Origin: Rhodospirillales bacterium
Lineage (GTDB): Bacteria > Pseudomonadota > Alphaproteobacteria > Rhodospirillales > JAPHRK01
NCBI GenBank assembly: GCA_026196105.1
Contig: JAPHRK010000043.1
Span: 1 to 36,432, forward strand
Length of the DNA stretch: 36,432 nt
Direction of reading: 5' to 3'
Both the position numbers and the translations under genes were made by a program. The notes beneath the pieces are model-generated. The model searched no databases. It saw nothing but the letters and a program-made list of their open reading frames with translations, and was not told where the DNA came from. Below, piece by piece: positions 1-7,083 of this stretch (positions within the stretch are counted from its first letter, which is position 1; each line of letters opens with the position of its first letter).

Positions 1-50
1 ACACAGGGGTAGTCCACAAAATAGTGTTTCTCGTGTTGATTGCGCAAGCT

Positions 51-74
51 AAGTGCTTGATAAATGAAGCACTT
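51..74. repeat. Inverted repeat downstream of tRNA-Glu
   Basis: A perfect 8-bp stem, AAGTGCTT at 51-58 and AAGCACTT at 67-74, with an 8-base loop. It lies 9 bases beyond the 3' end of the minus-strand tRNA. In the tRNA direction no T-run follows the stem, so it is a weak terminator candidate at best; a processing or read-through structure is equally possible. Confidence 0.4.
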
Positions 75-82
75 TAGGAACT

Positions 83-158
83 TGGTATCCCGTAGGGGAT
101 TTGAACCCCTGTTACCGCCGTGAGAGGGCAGCGTCCTAGGCCACTAGACGAACGGGAC
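83..158 (-). tRNA. tRNA-Glu (anticodon CTC)
   Basis: The reverse complement folds as a complete 76-base tRNA with the 3' CCA encoded at 83-85. The acceptor arm is GTCCCGT paired with ACGGGAT, giving a G1-U72 wobble pair and discriminator A73. The anticodon arm is CTGCC/GGCGG around the loop CTCTCAC, so the anticodon is CTC, which reads GAG. The T arm is AGGGG-TTCAAAT-CCCCT. The D arm (TCGTCTAGTGGCCTAGGAC) is typical of bacterial tRNA-Glu. It lies 55 bases downstream of the threonine aldolase gene on the same strand. Confidence 0.96.
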
Positions 159-213
159 TTGGGTGGCGCTTGAAGGGTTGATGTACCTGATGGCTTCTTG
201 GGTAGCAAGAGTT

Positions 214-1242
214 TTATACAGCAGCTTTAGCGGTCGTTATGAAGGTGTTGATGTCTTCTTCTTTCGTATCAAAGGCCGTAACCAAGCGGCAGAGGCCTTC
301 AATATTGCCGGGCCATTGGTAGAAGTTGAAGCCTTTATTTATAAGGGTTTGGTAGATCTCCGGGGTCATAATAACGAAGATTTCGTTGGCTTCTACTGGG
401 GAGTAGAGTTGACATCCTTCAATACTATTTAAGCCCTGGCTTAACTTTGTTGCCATGGTGTTGGCGTGGCGGGCGTTATTGAGCCATAGGTCGTCGGTTA
501 AGTAAGCATTCCATTGTGCGGCGATAAAACGCATTTTTGAAAATAACTGCCCACCTCTTTTGCGACGACGACCAAATTCCTCTGCGAGCGTCTTATCAAA
601 GAAGATAATTGCCTCTGCCGCCATCGCGCCATTTTTTGTTGCGCCAAAGGTAAGGACATCTACACCTTGTTTCCAGGTAATCTCGGCAGGGGTTGCTCCG
701 AGGGCTGCAACGGCATTGGCGAAGCGAGCACCATCCATGTGGACTTTCATCTTGTTTTTATGAGCCACTGAACAAAGAGCTTTAATTTCTTCTAGAGTGT
801 AAAGCGCTCCAAACTCGGTTGATTGTGTCAGGCTCACTGCAGACGGGAGGACTTGGTGGACTGATCCCCGGGTGTTGGCAACTGCAGCTTCAACGCCAGT
901 TGTTGTAATCTTTCCGTACTCTCCGTCCAGGCCTGTGAGCTTTGCACCACCTGTGTAGAATTCTGGGGCGCCTGTTTCATCATAAGCAATGTGTGACTCT
1001 TTATGGCAAAGGATAGAGCCATAGGGAGGTGTTACTGTCGAAAGGGCTAAGCTGTTTGCTGCCGTGCCTGTGCCCACTAAGTATACTTCAGCGCTTGTCT
1101 CAAAGAGGTCATTTATGCGTTTTTCTGCCTCTTTGGTATAGTCGTCCCCCCCATATGGCATGGCGCTCCCTTGATTTGCTGCTGAAATGGCGGCAAGGAT
1201 TTCAGGGGAAATGCCGGTGGTGTTATCGCTGCAGAAATTCAT
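214..1242 (-). CDS. ltaE: Low-specificity L-threonine aldolase
   Basis: A cytoplasmic PLP enzyme that cleaves L-threonine or allo-threonine to glycine and acetaldehyde. The protein has 342 residues, the usual family length. Fold-type I features are visible: the N-terminal FCSDNTTG segment, a PLP-stacking His near residue 84, the HMDGARFANA motif with D170 (pyridine-nitrogen contact), and the Schiff-base lysine K203 in TFGATKNG. The start ATG overlaps the stop of the upstream JAMM gene in an ATGA junction, so translation is probably coupled. It is the last gene of a three-gene minus-strand operon. The family assignment is firm; substrate preference among beta-hydroxy amino acids cannot be read from sequence. 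Confidence 0.95.
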   Translation of the reverse strand: MNFCSDNTTGISPEILAAISAANQGSAMPYGGDDYTKEAEKRINDLFETSAEVYLVGTGTAANSLALSTVTPPYGSILCHKESHIAYDETGAPEFYTGGAKLTGLDGEYGKITTTGVEAAVANTRGSVHQVLPSAVSLTQSTEFGALYTLEEIKALCSVAHKNKMKVHMDGARFANAVAALGATPAEITWKQGVDVLTFGATKNGAMAAEAIIFFDKTLAEEFGRRRKRGGQLFSKMRFIAAQWNAYLTDDLWLNNARHANTMATKLSQGLNSIEGCQLYSPVEANEIFVIMTPEIYQTLINKGFNFYQWPGNIEGLCRLVTAFDTKEEDINTFITTAKAAV

Positions 1243-1667
1243 GGGAGTACTCTTAGTTCCTTGGAATGGAAGGCGCTGCCATCAGATTCTAATGAAAAAG
1301 CTTTTGTGATACCTGCTTGACCTTGTTCAACACCAATAATAACCCACACCATATCTGGGTCGAGGGCCATTTTTAAATCTGTTTCAGAAGGGAGGGGAGG
1401 ATGGTCAGGGTGGGAATGGTAATGCCCGACGATAACCTCAGGTTTGTCACGTAAGTGGCGCATGAGCTCAAACTGTAACCGCGGATCAACTTCAAAACGT
1501 TTCGTCAGATCATCAGTGCTCATATTGGGGGAAGGGATGACCCGTGTAACTTTCACCTTATCCTCAGATTCTCTTAGCCCCACCAGGAGGCCACAGCATT
1601 CTTGGGGGTAGGCTTCTTCAGCCTCCATTTCCATTTGGTCATAAAGAGATTGGTGAAATGTGATCAC
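1239..1667 (-). CDS. JAMM/MPN-domain metallopeptidase (M67 family)
   Basis: A small (142-residue) stand-alone MPN+ domain. The zinc motif HSH-x7-S-x2-D is complete at about residues 83-96 (HSHPDHPPLPSETD). The upstream catalytic Glu is probably in the PQECCGLLVG segment near residue 22. Prokaryotic M67 enzymes release sulfur-carrier or ubiquitin-like tails, as Mec does with CysO, but no ThiS/MoaD-like or cysM gene lies nearby, so the substrate is unknown. The start is GTG at 1667, three bases after the upstream stop, with no clear Shine-Dalgarno, which suggests reinitiation. Its end overlaps the aldolase start by 4 bases. The domain call is confident; the biological role is open. Confidence 0.9.
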   Translation of the reverse strand: MITFHQSLYDQMEMEAEEAYPQECCGLLVGLRESEDKVKVTRVIPSPNMSTDDLTKRFEVDPRLQFELMRHLRDKPEVIVGHYHSHPDHPPLPSETDLKMALDPDMVWVIIGVEQGQAGITKAFSLESDGSAFHSKELRVLP

Positions 1668-1670
1668 CGA

Positions 1671-2048
1671 TCACGGAGCCGTCTTGAGATTAAGGGTTCC
1701 CAGAATGTCTCCAGTAAACATGTTGACGATGACCAACTCATGCTGACCACTGGTTTTTTTGATGTGTAGAACCAAGCGCTGACTGGCAGGGGTTACAGAA
1801 ATAAGTTTGTCACCAGCTTCCAGAGGAATGGTTTTACGCCCGAAGTCTTGTAAGGACTCATTGTTTTGGGCTATAGGCGGGGTAGGTGCTGTGGTGGCGA
1901 ATTCAATTTTTGTTTTGCCATCGCCAGTGAGATCAAAAAATTTGAAATCTGGATTTTGAGCTTTTTGATAAAGTCCCCAGACCAGGAGCGCCATTCCGGC
2001 GACAATTAACAGGCCCATGCCGATGACCAAACCTTTAAGCGCGTTCAT
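1671..2048 (-). CDS. Small single-pass membrane protein (DUF6476-like)
   Basis: 125 residues with an N-terminal transmembrane helix at about 5-26 (LVIGMGLLIVAGMALLVWGL) and a C-terminal domain of about 85 residues rich in beta-strand patterns. A linker rich in Pro and Thr (PTPPIA) separates them. The topology predicts a periplasmic C-terminal domain. It is divergent from the RluD-type gene with only 23 bases between the starts, so the promoters must overlap coding sequence. I recall a similar small membrane protein beside rluA/rluD in alphaproteobacteria under the name DUF6476, but that name is from memory and uncertain. No catalytic motif is seen. It probably leads the operon with the JAMM peptidase and aldolase. 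Confidence 0.8.
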   Translation of the reverse strand: MNALKGLVIGMGLLIVAGMALLVWGLYQKAQNPDFKFFDLTGDGKTKIEFATTAPTPPIAQNNESLQDFGRKTIPLEAGDKLISVTPASQRLVLHIKKTSGQHELVIVNMFTGDILGTLNLKTAP

Positions 2049-2071
2049 ACTTTTGTTCTCCAGCCCTTCAT

Positions 2072-3058
2072 GTGAGAATGGTGGCTATGACAAGTGAAAC
2101 AAAATTCTCAGTAACCGTCGAGGAAGAGTCCGATCGGGTTCGGCTTGACAAATTTTTGGCCCTTAAGCTTCCAGAGCTCTCAAGGACCAGAGTCAAAGCC
2201 CTTATCCTAGAGGGACAGGTTGCCTGCGACGGCGCGACCATAAACGACCCGTCTAGTCGGGTCAAATCCGGTCAGCAAATTGAAGTCGAAATTCCTGAGG
2301 AACGGCCCGCAGATCCTGAACCTCAGGATATCCCTTTAACAGTCGTTTATGAAGATGAGCACTTGATCGTGATCGATAAACCTGTGGGTATGGTGGTGCA
2401 CCCGGCCCCAGGAACTCCAGACGGGACTTTAGTGAATGCCTTGCTCTTCCATTGCGCTGATAGCCTTTCGGGTATTGGCGGGGTCAAACGCCCAGGAATA
2501 GTTCATCGTATTGATAAAGATACCAGTGGGCTTGTTGTGGTTGCAAAAAATGACATCGCTCATCGAGGGCTCGCTGAACAATTTGCCGATCACTCTTTAA
2601 CCAGAGCTTATCGGGCCATTGTCTGGGGCGTCCCGTCCCCTCGTGAAGGTGAAATTGAAGGAAATATTGGTCGCAGCCCTCATAATAGAAAAAAGATGGC
2701 AATTGTCACCCGAGGCGGGAAGCATGCGCTGACCCATTATGAAGTTTTAAAGGTCCTAGGGACTCGAGCAAGCCTTGTGGAATGTCGGCTGGAAACGGGG
2801 AGAACTCACCAAATTAGGGTTCATATGTCGAGCATTGGAAATGGCTTAATAGGCGACCCTGTGTATGGGCGGGTGCAGAGTCGTTATCTTAAAGGGGCCG
2901 ATGAAGAGCTCAAAAGTCATATTCGCAGTCTGACAGGACAAGCTCTTCACGCCTTTTTGATAGGATTTTCACATCCCGTTAACAAGGAATATATGGAGTT
3001 CGTGTCAGAAAATACAAAAGAATTCAATGAACTATCGCAAAAATTGCAGTCTATTTGA
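2072..3058 (+). CDS. rluD: RluD/RluA-family 23S rRNA pseudouridine synthase
   Basis: Isomerises uridines to pseudouridine in large-subunit rRNA; RluD itself modifies helix 69. Domain order is an N-terminal S4 RNA-binding domain (about residues 20-70, with VRLDKFLALKL) and then the catalytic domain. The catalytic motif HRIDKDTSG is at 145-153, with the nucleophile Asp at D148. VIDKPVGMVVHPAPG and the C-terminal GRTHQIRVHM motif are also present. The first possible start is GTG at 2072, but ATG at 2078 or 2087 would also work; none has a strong Shine-Dalgarno, so the N-terminus is uncertain by five codons. The S4 domain and overall length favour RluD over RluA or RluC. Confidence 0.93.
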   Translation: MRMVAMTSETKFSVTVEEESDRVRLDKFLALKLPELSRTRVKALILEGQVACDGATINDPSSRVKSGQQIEVEIPEERPADPEPQDIPLTVVYEDEHLIVIDKPVGMVVHPAPGTPDGTLVNALLFHCADSLSGIGGVKRPGIVHRIDKDTSGLVVVAKNDIAHRGLAEQFADHSLTRAYRAIVWGVPSPREGEIEGNIGRSPHNRKKMAIVTRGGKHALTHYEVLKVLGTRASLVECRLETGRTHQIRVHMSSIGNGLIGDPVYGRVQSRYLKGADEELKSHIRSLTGQALHAFLIGFSHPVNKEYMEFVSENTKEFNELSQKLQSI

Positions 3059-3070
3059 TAATACAATGTA

Positions 3071-3086
3071 AATAAAATATTTTATT
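3071..3086. repeat. AT-only perfect palindrome upstream of rpoH
   Basis: AATAAAATATTTTATT is a perfect 16-bp palindrome with no loop, 12 bases after the pseudouridine synthase stop and just upstream of the candidate rpoH promoter. It lacks the GC stem and T-run of an intrinsic terminator. A protein-binding site or an upstream promoter element is more likely, but AT-rich intergenic DNA produces such palindromes by chance. Confidence 0.4.
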
Positions 3087-3094
3087 CACGATGG

Positions 3095-3124
3095 TTGACC
3101 ATAGGTGGGGGGCGTGTCTAAAAT
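3095..3124 (+). promoter_or_regulatory. Candidate sigma-70-type promoter of rpoH
   Basis: A -35 TTGACC at 3095-3100 and a -10 TAAAAT at 3119-3124, separated by 18 bases. The -35 box sits inside a short inverted repeat, ATGGT-TG-ACCAT (3091-3102), a possible operator. The rpoH start is about 100 bases downstream, leaving a purine-rich leader. This is inferred from sequence match only. Confidence 0.5.
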
Positions 3125-3222
3125 AATTCTAATAAACGATGGGGTAATAATAAGAACACGACCAAGAACAATAAAAAGGGTGGGGACCAGTTAAGTCGAT
3201 AGACATGCATTGGAGTCTCATT

Positions 3223-4134
3223 ATGGCACAAGCCCAATTAAAAATATCTGTTTCACCAGAACAAAATTTATCACGTTACCTACAATCTATTAGAAAATTC
3301 CCTATGCTCACATCAGAAGAGGAATTTGATTTATCAGTTAGGTTCCACGAGCACGGCGAGATTGATGCTGCCCATCAAATGGTCAACAGCCATCTTCGAC
3401 TCGTCGCAAAAATAGCCATGGGTTACCGCGGTTATGGTTTGCCTATCGGTGAACTCATTTCAGAAGGCAACGTTGGTATGATGCAGGCCGTTCAACGGTT
3501 TGACCATACACGCGGTTTCCGTATTGCTACATATGCTATGTGGTGGATTAGGGCAGCTATTCAAGAGTATATTTTGCACTCTTGGTCTTTAGTCAAAATC
3601 GGTACTACTGCCTCTCAAAAGAAATTGTTCTTTAATTTAAGAAAACTCAAAGGGCAAATGCAGGCTATTGAAGAAGGGGATTTATCTCCAGAAGTTGTTG
3701 CTAAAATCTCTCATCGGCTGAAAGTTTCCGAGGCAGATGTGATGAGCATGAACTCACGTATGGCCAGCAAAGATAATTCCCTCAATGCGCCAATGCGTGA
3801 AGAAGGCGAGGGAGAATGGATGGACTGGCTTGTCGATGAAAGCGATAGCCAAGAAACTGTTTATGCCGAATCTGAAGAGCTAAATAGTCGTCGAGCTCTC
3901 TTACATGAGGCAATGGCGTGCCTTAAAGATAGAGAAAAACGAATTCTGACGGAACGCCGTTTAAAGGACAGTCCAACAACCCTTGAAGAATTAAGTAAGG
4001 TATATGGAATTTCTCGGGAGCGTGTACGCCAAATCGAAGTAAGGGCTTTTGAGAAAGTTCAGAAAGCGGTTCGAAATGCCGCGATTGGTCAACGAATTTC
4101 AACAGATAAAACCCGCCAGTTGGAAGTCGCTTAA
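3223..4134 (+). CDS. rpoH: RNA polymerase sigma-32 factor RpoH
   Basis: Heat-shock sigma factor. The diagnostic RpoH box is present at about residues 132-143 (QKKLFFNLRKLK). Region 2 holds GYRGYGLPIGELISEGN and the promoter-melting segment GFRIATYAMWWIRAAIQ. Region 4.2 has the helix-turn-helix TLEELSKVYGISRERVRQIE. The start chosen is ATG 3223, giving 303 residues, because GGAG at 3212-3215 lies 7 bases upstream of it; the earlier ATG at 3205 has no ribosome-binding site. A strong bidirectional terminator follows. Many alphaproteobacteria carry several rpoH paralogues, so this may not be the only heat-shock sigma factor in the genome. Confidence 0.97.
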   Translation: MAQAQLKISVSPEQNLSRYLQSIRKFPMLTSEEEFDLSVRFHEHGEIDAAHQMVNSHLRLVAKIAMGYRGYGLPIGELISEGNVGMMQAVQRFDHTRGFRIATYAMWWIRAAIQEYILHSWSLVKIGTTASQKKLFFNLRKLKGQMQAIEEGDLSPEVVAKISHRLKVSEADVMSMNSRMASKDNSLNAPMREEGEGEWMDWLVDESDSQETVYAESEELNSRRALLHEAMACLKDREKRILTERRLKDSPTTLEELSKVYGISRERVRQIEVRAFEKVQKAVRNAAIGQRISTDKTRQLEVA

Positions 4135-4161
4135 CCCCCTGCTATTAACGAGAATCAAATT

Positions 4162-4190
4162 AAAGAGAGCCTTTGATGAGGCTCTCTTTC
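4162..4190. terminator. Bidirectional intrinsic terminator between rpoH and the membrane-protein gene
   Basis: A perfect 10-bp stem, AAAGAGAGCC (4162-4171) and GGCTCTCTTT (4180-4189), with an 8-base loop. It has T-rich flanks on both strands. It serves rpoH (stop at 4134) from the left and the convergent membrane-protein gene (stop at 4191) from the right. Confidence 0.9.
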
Positions 4191-4760
4191 TTATGCGTTC
4201 GTTTTAGTTCCTTGAGGTGTTGCTGTCGCATCAGGAGCTGGGGGGGCTTTGTCTTTAGCTTTTTCTTGTTTAGCTGTTTCGCTACCTGGAAGACCTGTAT
4301 CTGCTACATCTTCCCCCCATTCTTTAATCAGGGATTGTTGGGTTTTCCGTAAAACTTTCATTCGGCGTTCATTTACAACAGTCAAAAATGAGCCAATCAT
4401 TGCTGGTACTGAGCTAAAGACCATGAAGCCAAAAGCAGCCGCACCATAAATAATAAAGAGGGCAAAGACATCGGTGATAATTCCCCCTGCCGCCGCCATC
4501 GTGTTTGCCCCTCCCCACAAATCCAACAAGTAAGGGAATAGGCCAGAGAAATTTAAAGCGCCAACACAGAAGGTTACTGAACGTTGATAAGTTTTATCAG
4601 TTACCAAAGAGGCAAAAGTAGGTAAAAGCCCAAATATTAACAAAAAGACGGTTGGCATCGCGACGATGACTAATCCGATCGCCAGGATGATGATAGAAAT
4701 ACCCGTCCAGGATAGCCCTTTCTTCTTTCCTGTTGGAGGAGGTTTAGGTGCCCTTGCCAT
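4191..4760 (-). CDS. Multi-pass membrane protein, partner of the pseudokinase gene
   Basis: 189 residues of unknown function. A basic, Pro-rich N-terminus (to about residue 15) precedes a long hydrophobic stretch at about 18-52, a second segment at about 60-82, and further hydrophobic helices at about 93-128. After that comes a charged cytosolic-looking segment and a low-complexity Lys/Ala/Pro/Thr tail from about 160. It starts 13 bases after the pseudokinase stop; AGGAGG at the junction overlaps that stop codon and gives a very good ribosome-binding site. The tight coupling suggests the two proteins act together at the inner membrane. I recognise no family. Confidence 0.85.
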   Translation of the reverse strand: MARAPKPPPTGKKKGLSWTGISIIILAIGLVIVAMPTVFLLIFGLLPTFASLVTDKTYQRSVTFCVGALNFSGLFPYLLDLWGGANTMAAAGGIITDVFALFIIYGAAAFGFMVFSSVPAMIGSFLTVVNERRMKVLRKTQQSLIKEWGEDVADTGLPGSETAKQEKAKDKAPPAPDATATPQGTKTNA

Positions 4761-4773
4761 TTCTCTCTACCTC

Positions 4774-6852
4774 CTAAACATTTCGCGTCATAAAGGTGAG
4801 AGCCATAATGATGAGAGCAATGACAATGCCTGTTACAGCAGCAGTTTGTTGTCCCAATTGTTCTGCACGTTCAGCCTGTTTTTCGGCTGAACGAATATCT
4901 GAAATCTCCATATCAGCTTGTAAATATTCAGCTTTTGCAGCTTGAAAATCTTTGTAATCGTCATTGATACGTTCGGCATTGTCAAAGAGATTGTAGAGTT
5001 CAGGGAGGCTTCCTTCTCGTACAATCTTTGGAATTTCTTTTTCCACATCCCGTCTTGTTGTGCGACTTTGGTAAACTGAAAGAGCAGGCCCCATTAAACC
5101 ACCAGCCCAGCTGGAAAGCCCTAAAAGCTCTTTTTCTTTAAGCTTCCATTGCATGACCGCCAATATACTGAGCATACCCAAAATTCGAACTTCAGGTTCG
5201 GTTGAAGCAAAGGCCTTAAGGTGTTTTTCTATGTTGTAATTGAAATGAGTAGAAATAAAGGCTGCTAGATGTCGGTCGATGGGCATCGATTGGGTATCTA
5301 CCCGCTTCCCGGCATCATCTAAGGCTGGAAGAACTTCAGTGATATCAGATACATAATCTTGAGCAATAAGAGGGCTTAAACAATGCAAACCTTTATAGGA
5401 TTCGTAAAGACAACGCTCAACACCAAAACCTGGATCAACCGTGGTTAGATAAGATTTATATCGGGAAAATTCAGTTTTTTCATTTGAAAGAACCGCGACT
5501 GCTCCTGCCCTTGCTTCAAACCACAGCCCAACCACGTCGCAAGCGATAGCTTCGATGGCGAGTTTTCCCCGAGATTCTTGTAAATATTCATAGGCAAAGG
5601 CTGTACCAAACCCTTCAGGCATAAAGCAAAAACCTTTAAAGCGAACTGGCGCTTCAGGATCCAAAATCATGCAGGTATTCGCAATTAAAATATCTTCTGC
5701 TTTTGTTGGGTCAGTATGATAGGTCGAAGTGATTTGGGCGGCAGTATGAGCAGCATTGCCTGTATCGTTATCTTCTAGCCCTCGGCGTAACCAATTTTCT
5801 AAAGTCCCACCACGGATAATTTGCAGGGCTTGGTCACGTTTCTCTGTGTTCGCCATCGCTCTTGCAAGGGGACGTAAAGAAAGAAATTCTTCTTTCCCAA
5901 ACTTGATTGGTCGTTTTGCAGCTAATGCTCTTGGGCGTTGAGTGGGCCTTTGTCGTCTTCCATCAATCCAAAATTCAATATCATCAATAGTCCATCGCGC
6001 AAAATGGTCATCTGTCAGCATGCCCCTCAGGGGTTCTACTAGTTTGGGGAGCATTGGTTCATCACCGACAATTGCTCTAAATGAACCTCCGCTTATTTTG
6101 AGATCAATGATCTCATCGGCGGTCATATACTCCGTTCTTTTTTTCTCCAAAAGCAAGTAGAGAACAGTGACACCAAGGGCGTATACATCGTCAGCTTCAT
6201 TGCCCGCCCCCCTGGCAGCACGGTGTGCCATAGACCGCTCAACGGTCTCATATACGGGAGGCTGATTAAAACCAGTTGGTGATGAAAGACATTCACCAAG
6301 AACTAATTGTGTGCGCTCAGCATCTTTGTAAAAAAGATTGTCAGGACGAATATTTCGGTGAGGGGCGCCTCTGGCTGCGAGACTTTTGATTCCCTGAGTT
6401 ATAGGAACAATGACCTCATCAGAAATGTCATGGACGCTGATGGTTTTTAGTTCTTGTGCCAGTACTGTTGAGAGACGACCACCGAGAGGTTTGTCATAAA
6501 TAAAAACGGTTGTTTTGTGTCCAAAGGGTGGCCAGAAGACAACATCAAATTCATGTAGGGTCAGAATCGAATGATAGGAGGTTCCTCTGAATACAGAAAA
6601 ATCTGTGATCCTTGGTAAAGAATTGGGGAGGCAAACATAAGCGATGATTTCAAATGTTGGCTCGTTTGGATCAACAGCTTTAAACGCGGTCGCCGTTGGT
6701 GTGTCTAGTTCAGGGATCGGAACGGTTGGGTAAACCTTGTACTTATCGCGCACAAGAATAGGCCCCTTCGGAGCCTGAGGCTGCGGTTGGGGTTCTGTCG
6801 CTTGGGTCTCTTCAACTTCAGTCGCTTCTGTCGGCTGTGGTTCAGTCGCCAT
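4774..6852 (-). CDS. Tail-anchored protein-kinase-like protein, probable pseudokinase
   Basis: 692 residues. A Pro/Gln/Glu/Thr-rich N-terminus (about 1-30) is followed by a Ser/Thr kinase-like domain (about 40-300), a long middle region without a recognised domain, a charged helical segment (about 630-668) and one C-terminal transmembrane helix (about 671-689). The kinase fold is marked by HRNIRPDN at 165-172 and the helix-F motif DVYALGVTVLYLL from 222. The usual catalytic HRD Asp is Asn (N167), the DFG position reads GEC near 186-188, and no VAIK-type Lys is apparent in the N-lobe. It is therefore predicted to be catalytically dead or highly atypical. The C-terminal anchor puts the kinase-like domain in the cytoplasm. 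Its neighbour is the small membrane protein. Confidence 0.85.
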   Translation of the reverse strand: MATEPQPTEATEVEETQATEPQPQPQAPKGPILVRDKYKVYPTVPIPELDTPTATAFKAVDPNEPTFEIIAYVCLPNSLPRITDFSVFRGTSYHSILTLHEFDVVFWPPFGHKTTVFIYDKPLGGRLSTVLAQELKTISVHDISDEVIVPITQGIKSLAARGAPHRNIRPDNLFYKDAERTQLVLGECLSSPTGFNQPPVYETVERSMAHRAARGAGNEADDVYALGVTVLYLLLEKKRTEYMTADEIIDLKISGGSFRAIVGDEPMLPKLVEPLRGMLTDDHFARWTIDDIEFWIDGRRQRPTQRPRALAAKRPIKFGKEEFLSLRPLARAMANTEKRDQALQIIRGGTLENWLRRGLEDNDTGNAAHTAAQITSTYHTDPTKAEDILIANTCMILDPEAPVRFKGFCFMPEGFGTAFAYEYLQESRGKLAIEAIACDVVGLWFEARAGAVAVLSNEKTEFSRYKSYLTTVDPGFGVERCLYESYKGLHCLSPLIAQDYVSDITEVLPALDDAGKRVDTQSMPIDRHLAAFISTHFNYNIEKHLKAFASTEPEVRILGMLSILAVMQWKLKEKELLGLSSWAGGLMGPALSVYQSRTTRRDVEKEIPKIVREGSLPELYNLFDNAERINDDYKDFQAAKAEYLQADMEISDIRSAEKQAERAEQLGQQTAAVTGIVIALIIMALTFMTRNV

Positions 6853-6908
6853 TTACTCTTACCAGACACAAAATTGTGACGGAGTTTCTCCCTCATACTT
6901 AAGATATG

Positions 6909-6925
6909 AAACCCTAACGGGGTTT
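6909..6925. repeat. Short inverted repeat upstream of the pseudokinase gene
   Basis: AAACCC (6909-6914) pairs with GGGTTT (6920-6925) around a 5-base loop. On the minus strand it lies about 57 bases upstream of the pseudokinase start and directly after a TATAAA sequence, so it could sit at the 5' end of the transcript. Nothing else supports a function. Confidence 0.35.
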
Positions 6926-6981
6926 ATACAAGCAAGCAACGTACTAGACTGTTTGTTTTTGCCTTTGTACTAATCCCTTAT

Positions 6982-7013
6982 GAATCAAATTACACAGAAA
7001 GTGTAATTGATTC
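6982..7013. repeat. Long hairpin between purA and the pseudokinase gene
   Basis: GAATCAAATTACAC (6982-6995) pairs with GTGTAATTGATTC (7001-7013) around a 5-base loop: a 13-bp stem with one bulged base. In the purA direction it lies about 70 bases after the stop, but no T-run follows, so it is not a textbook intrinsic terminator. It may protect the purA 3' end, terminate inefficiently, or act as an operator. Confidence 0.55.
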
Positions 7014-7083
7014 TTTAACACATAGGCCAAATGTACGGTCTAACAAGTATAATGGGATGGTAAATAAATTTGGAGGCAAACCT

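Noticed and set aside
163-432. 89-codon plus-strand frame at the left edge
   Set aside because: It starts beside the tRNA and runs antisense through the end of the threonine aldolase gene; no recognisable features.
1659-1675. TGTGATCACCGATCAC as a third CRP-type site
   Set aside because: The half-sites are 5 bases apart instead of 4, it lies across the JAMM start codon, and no -10 box follows at the right distance.
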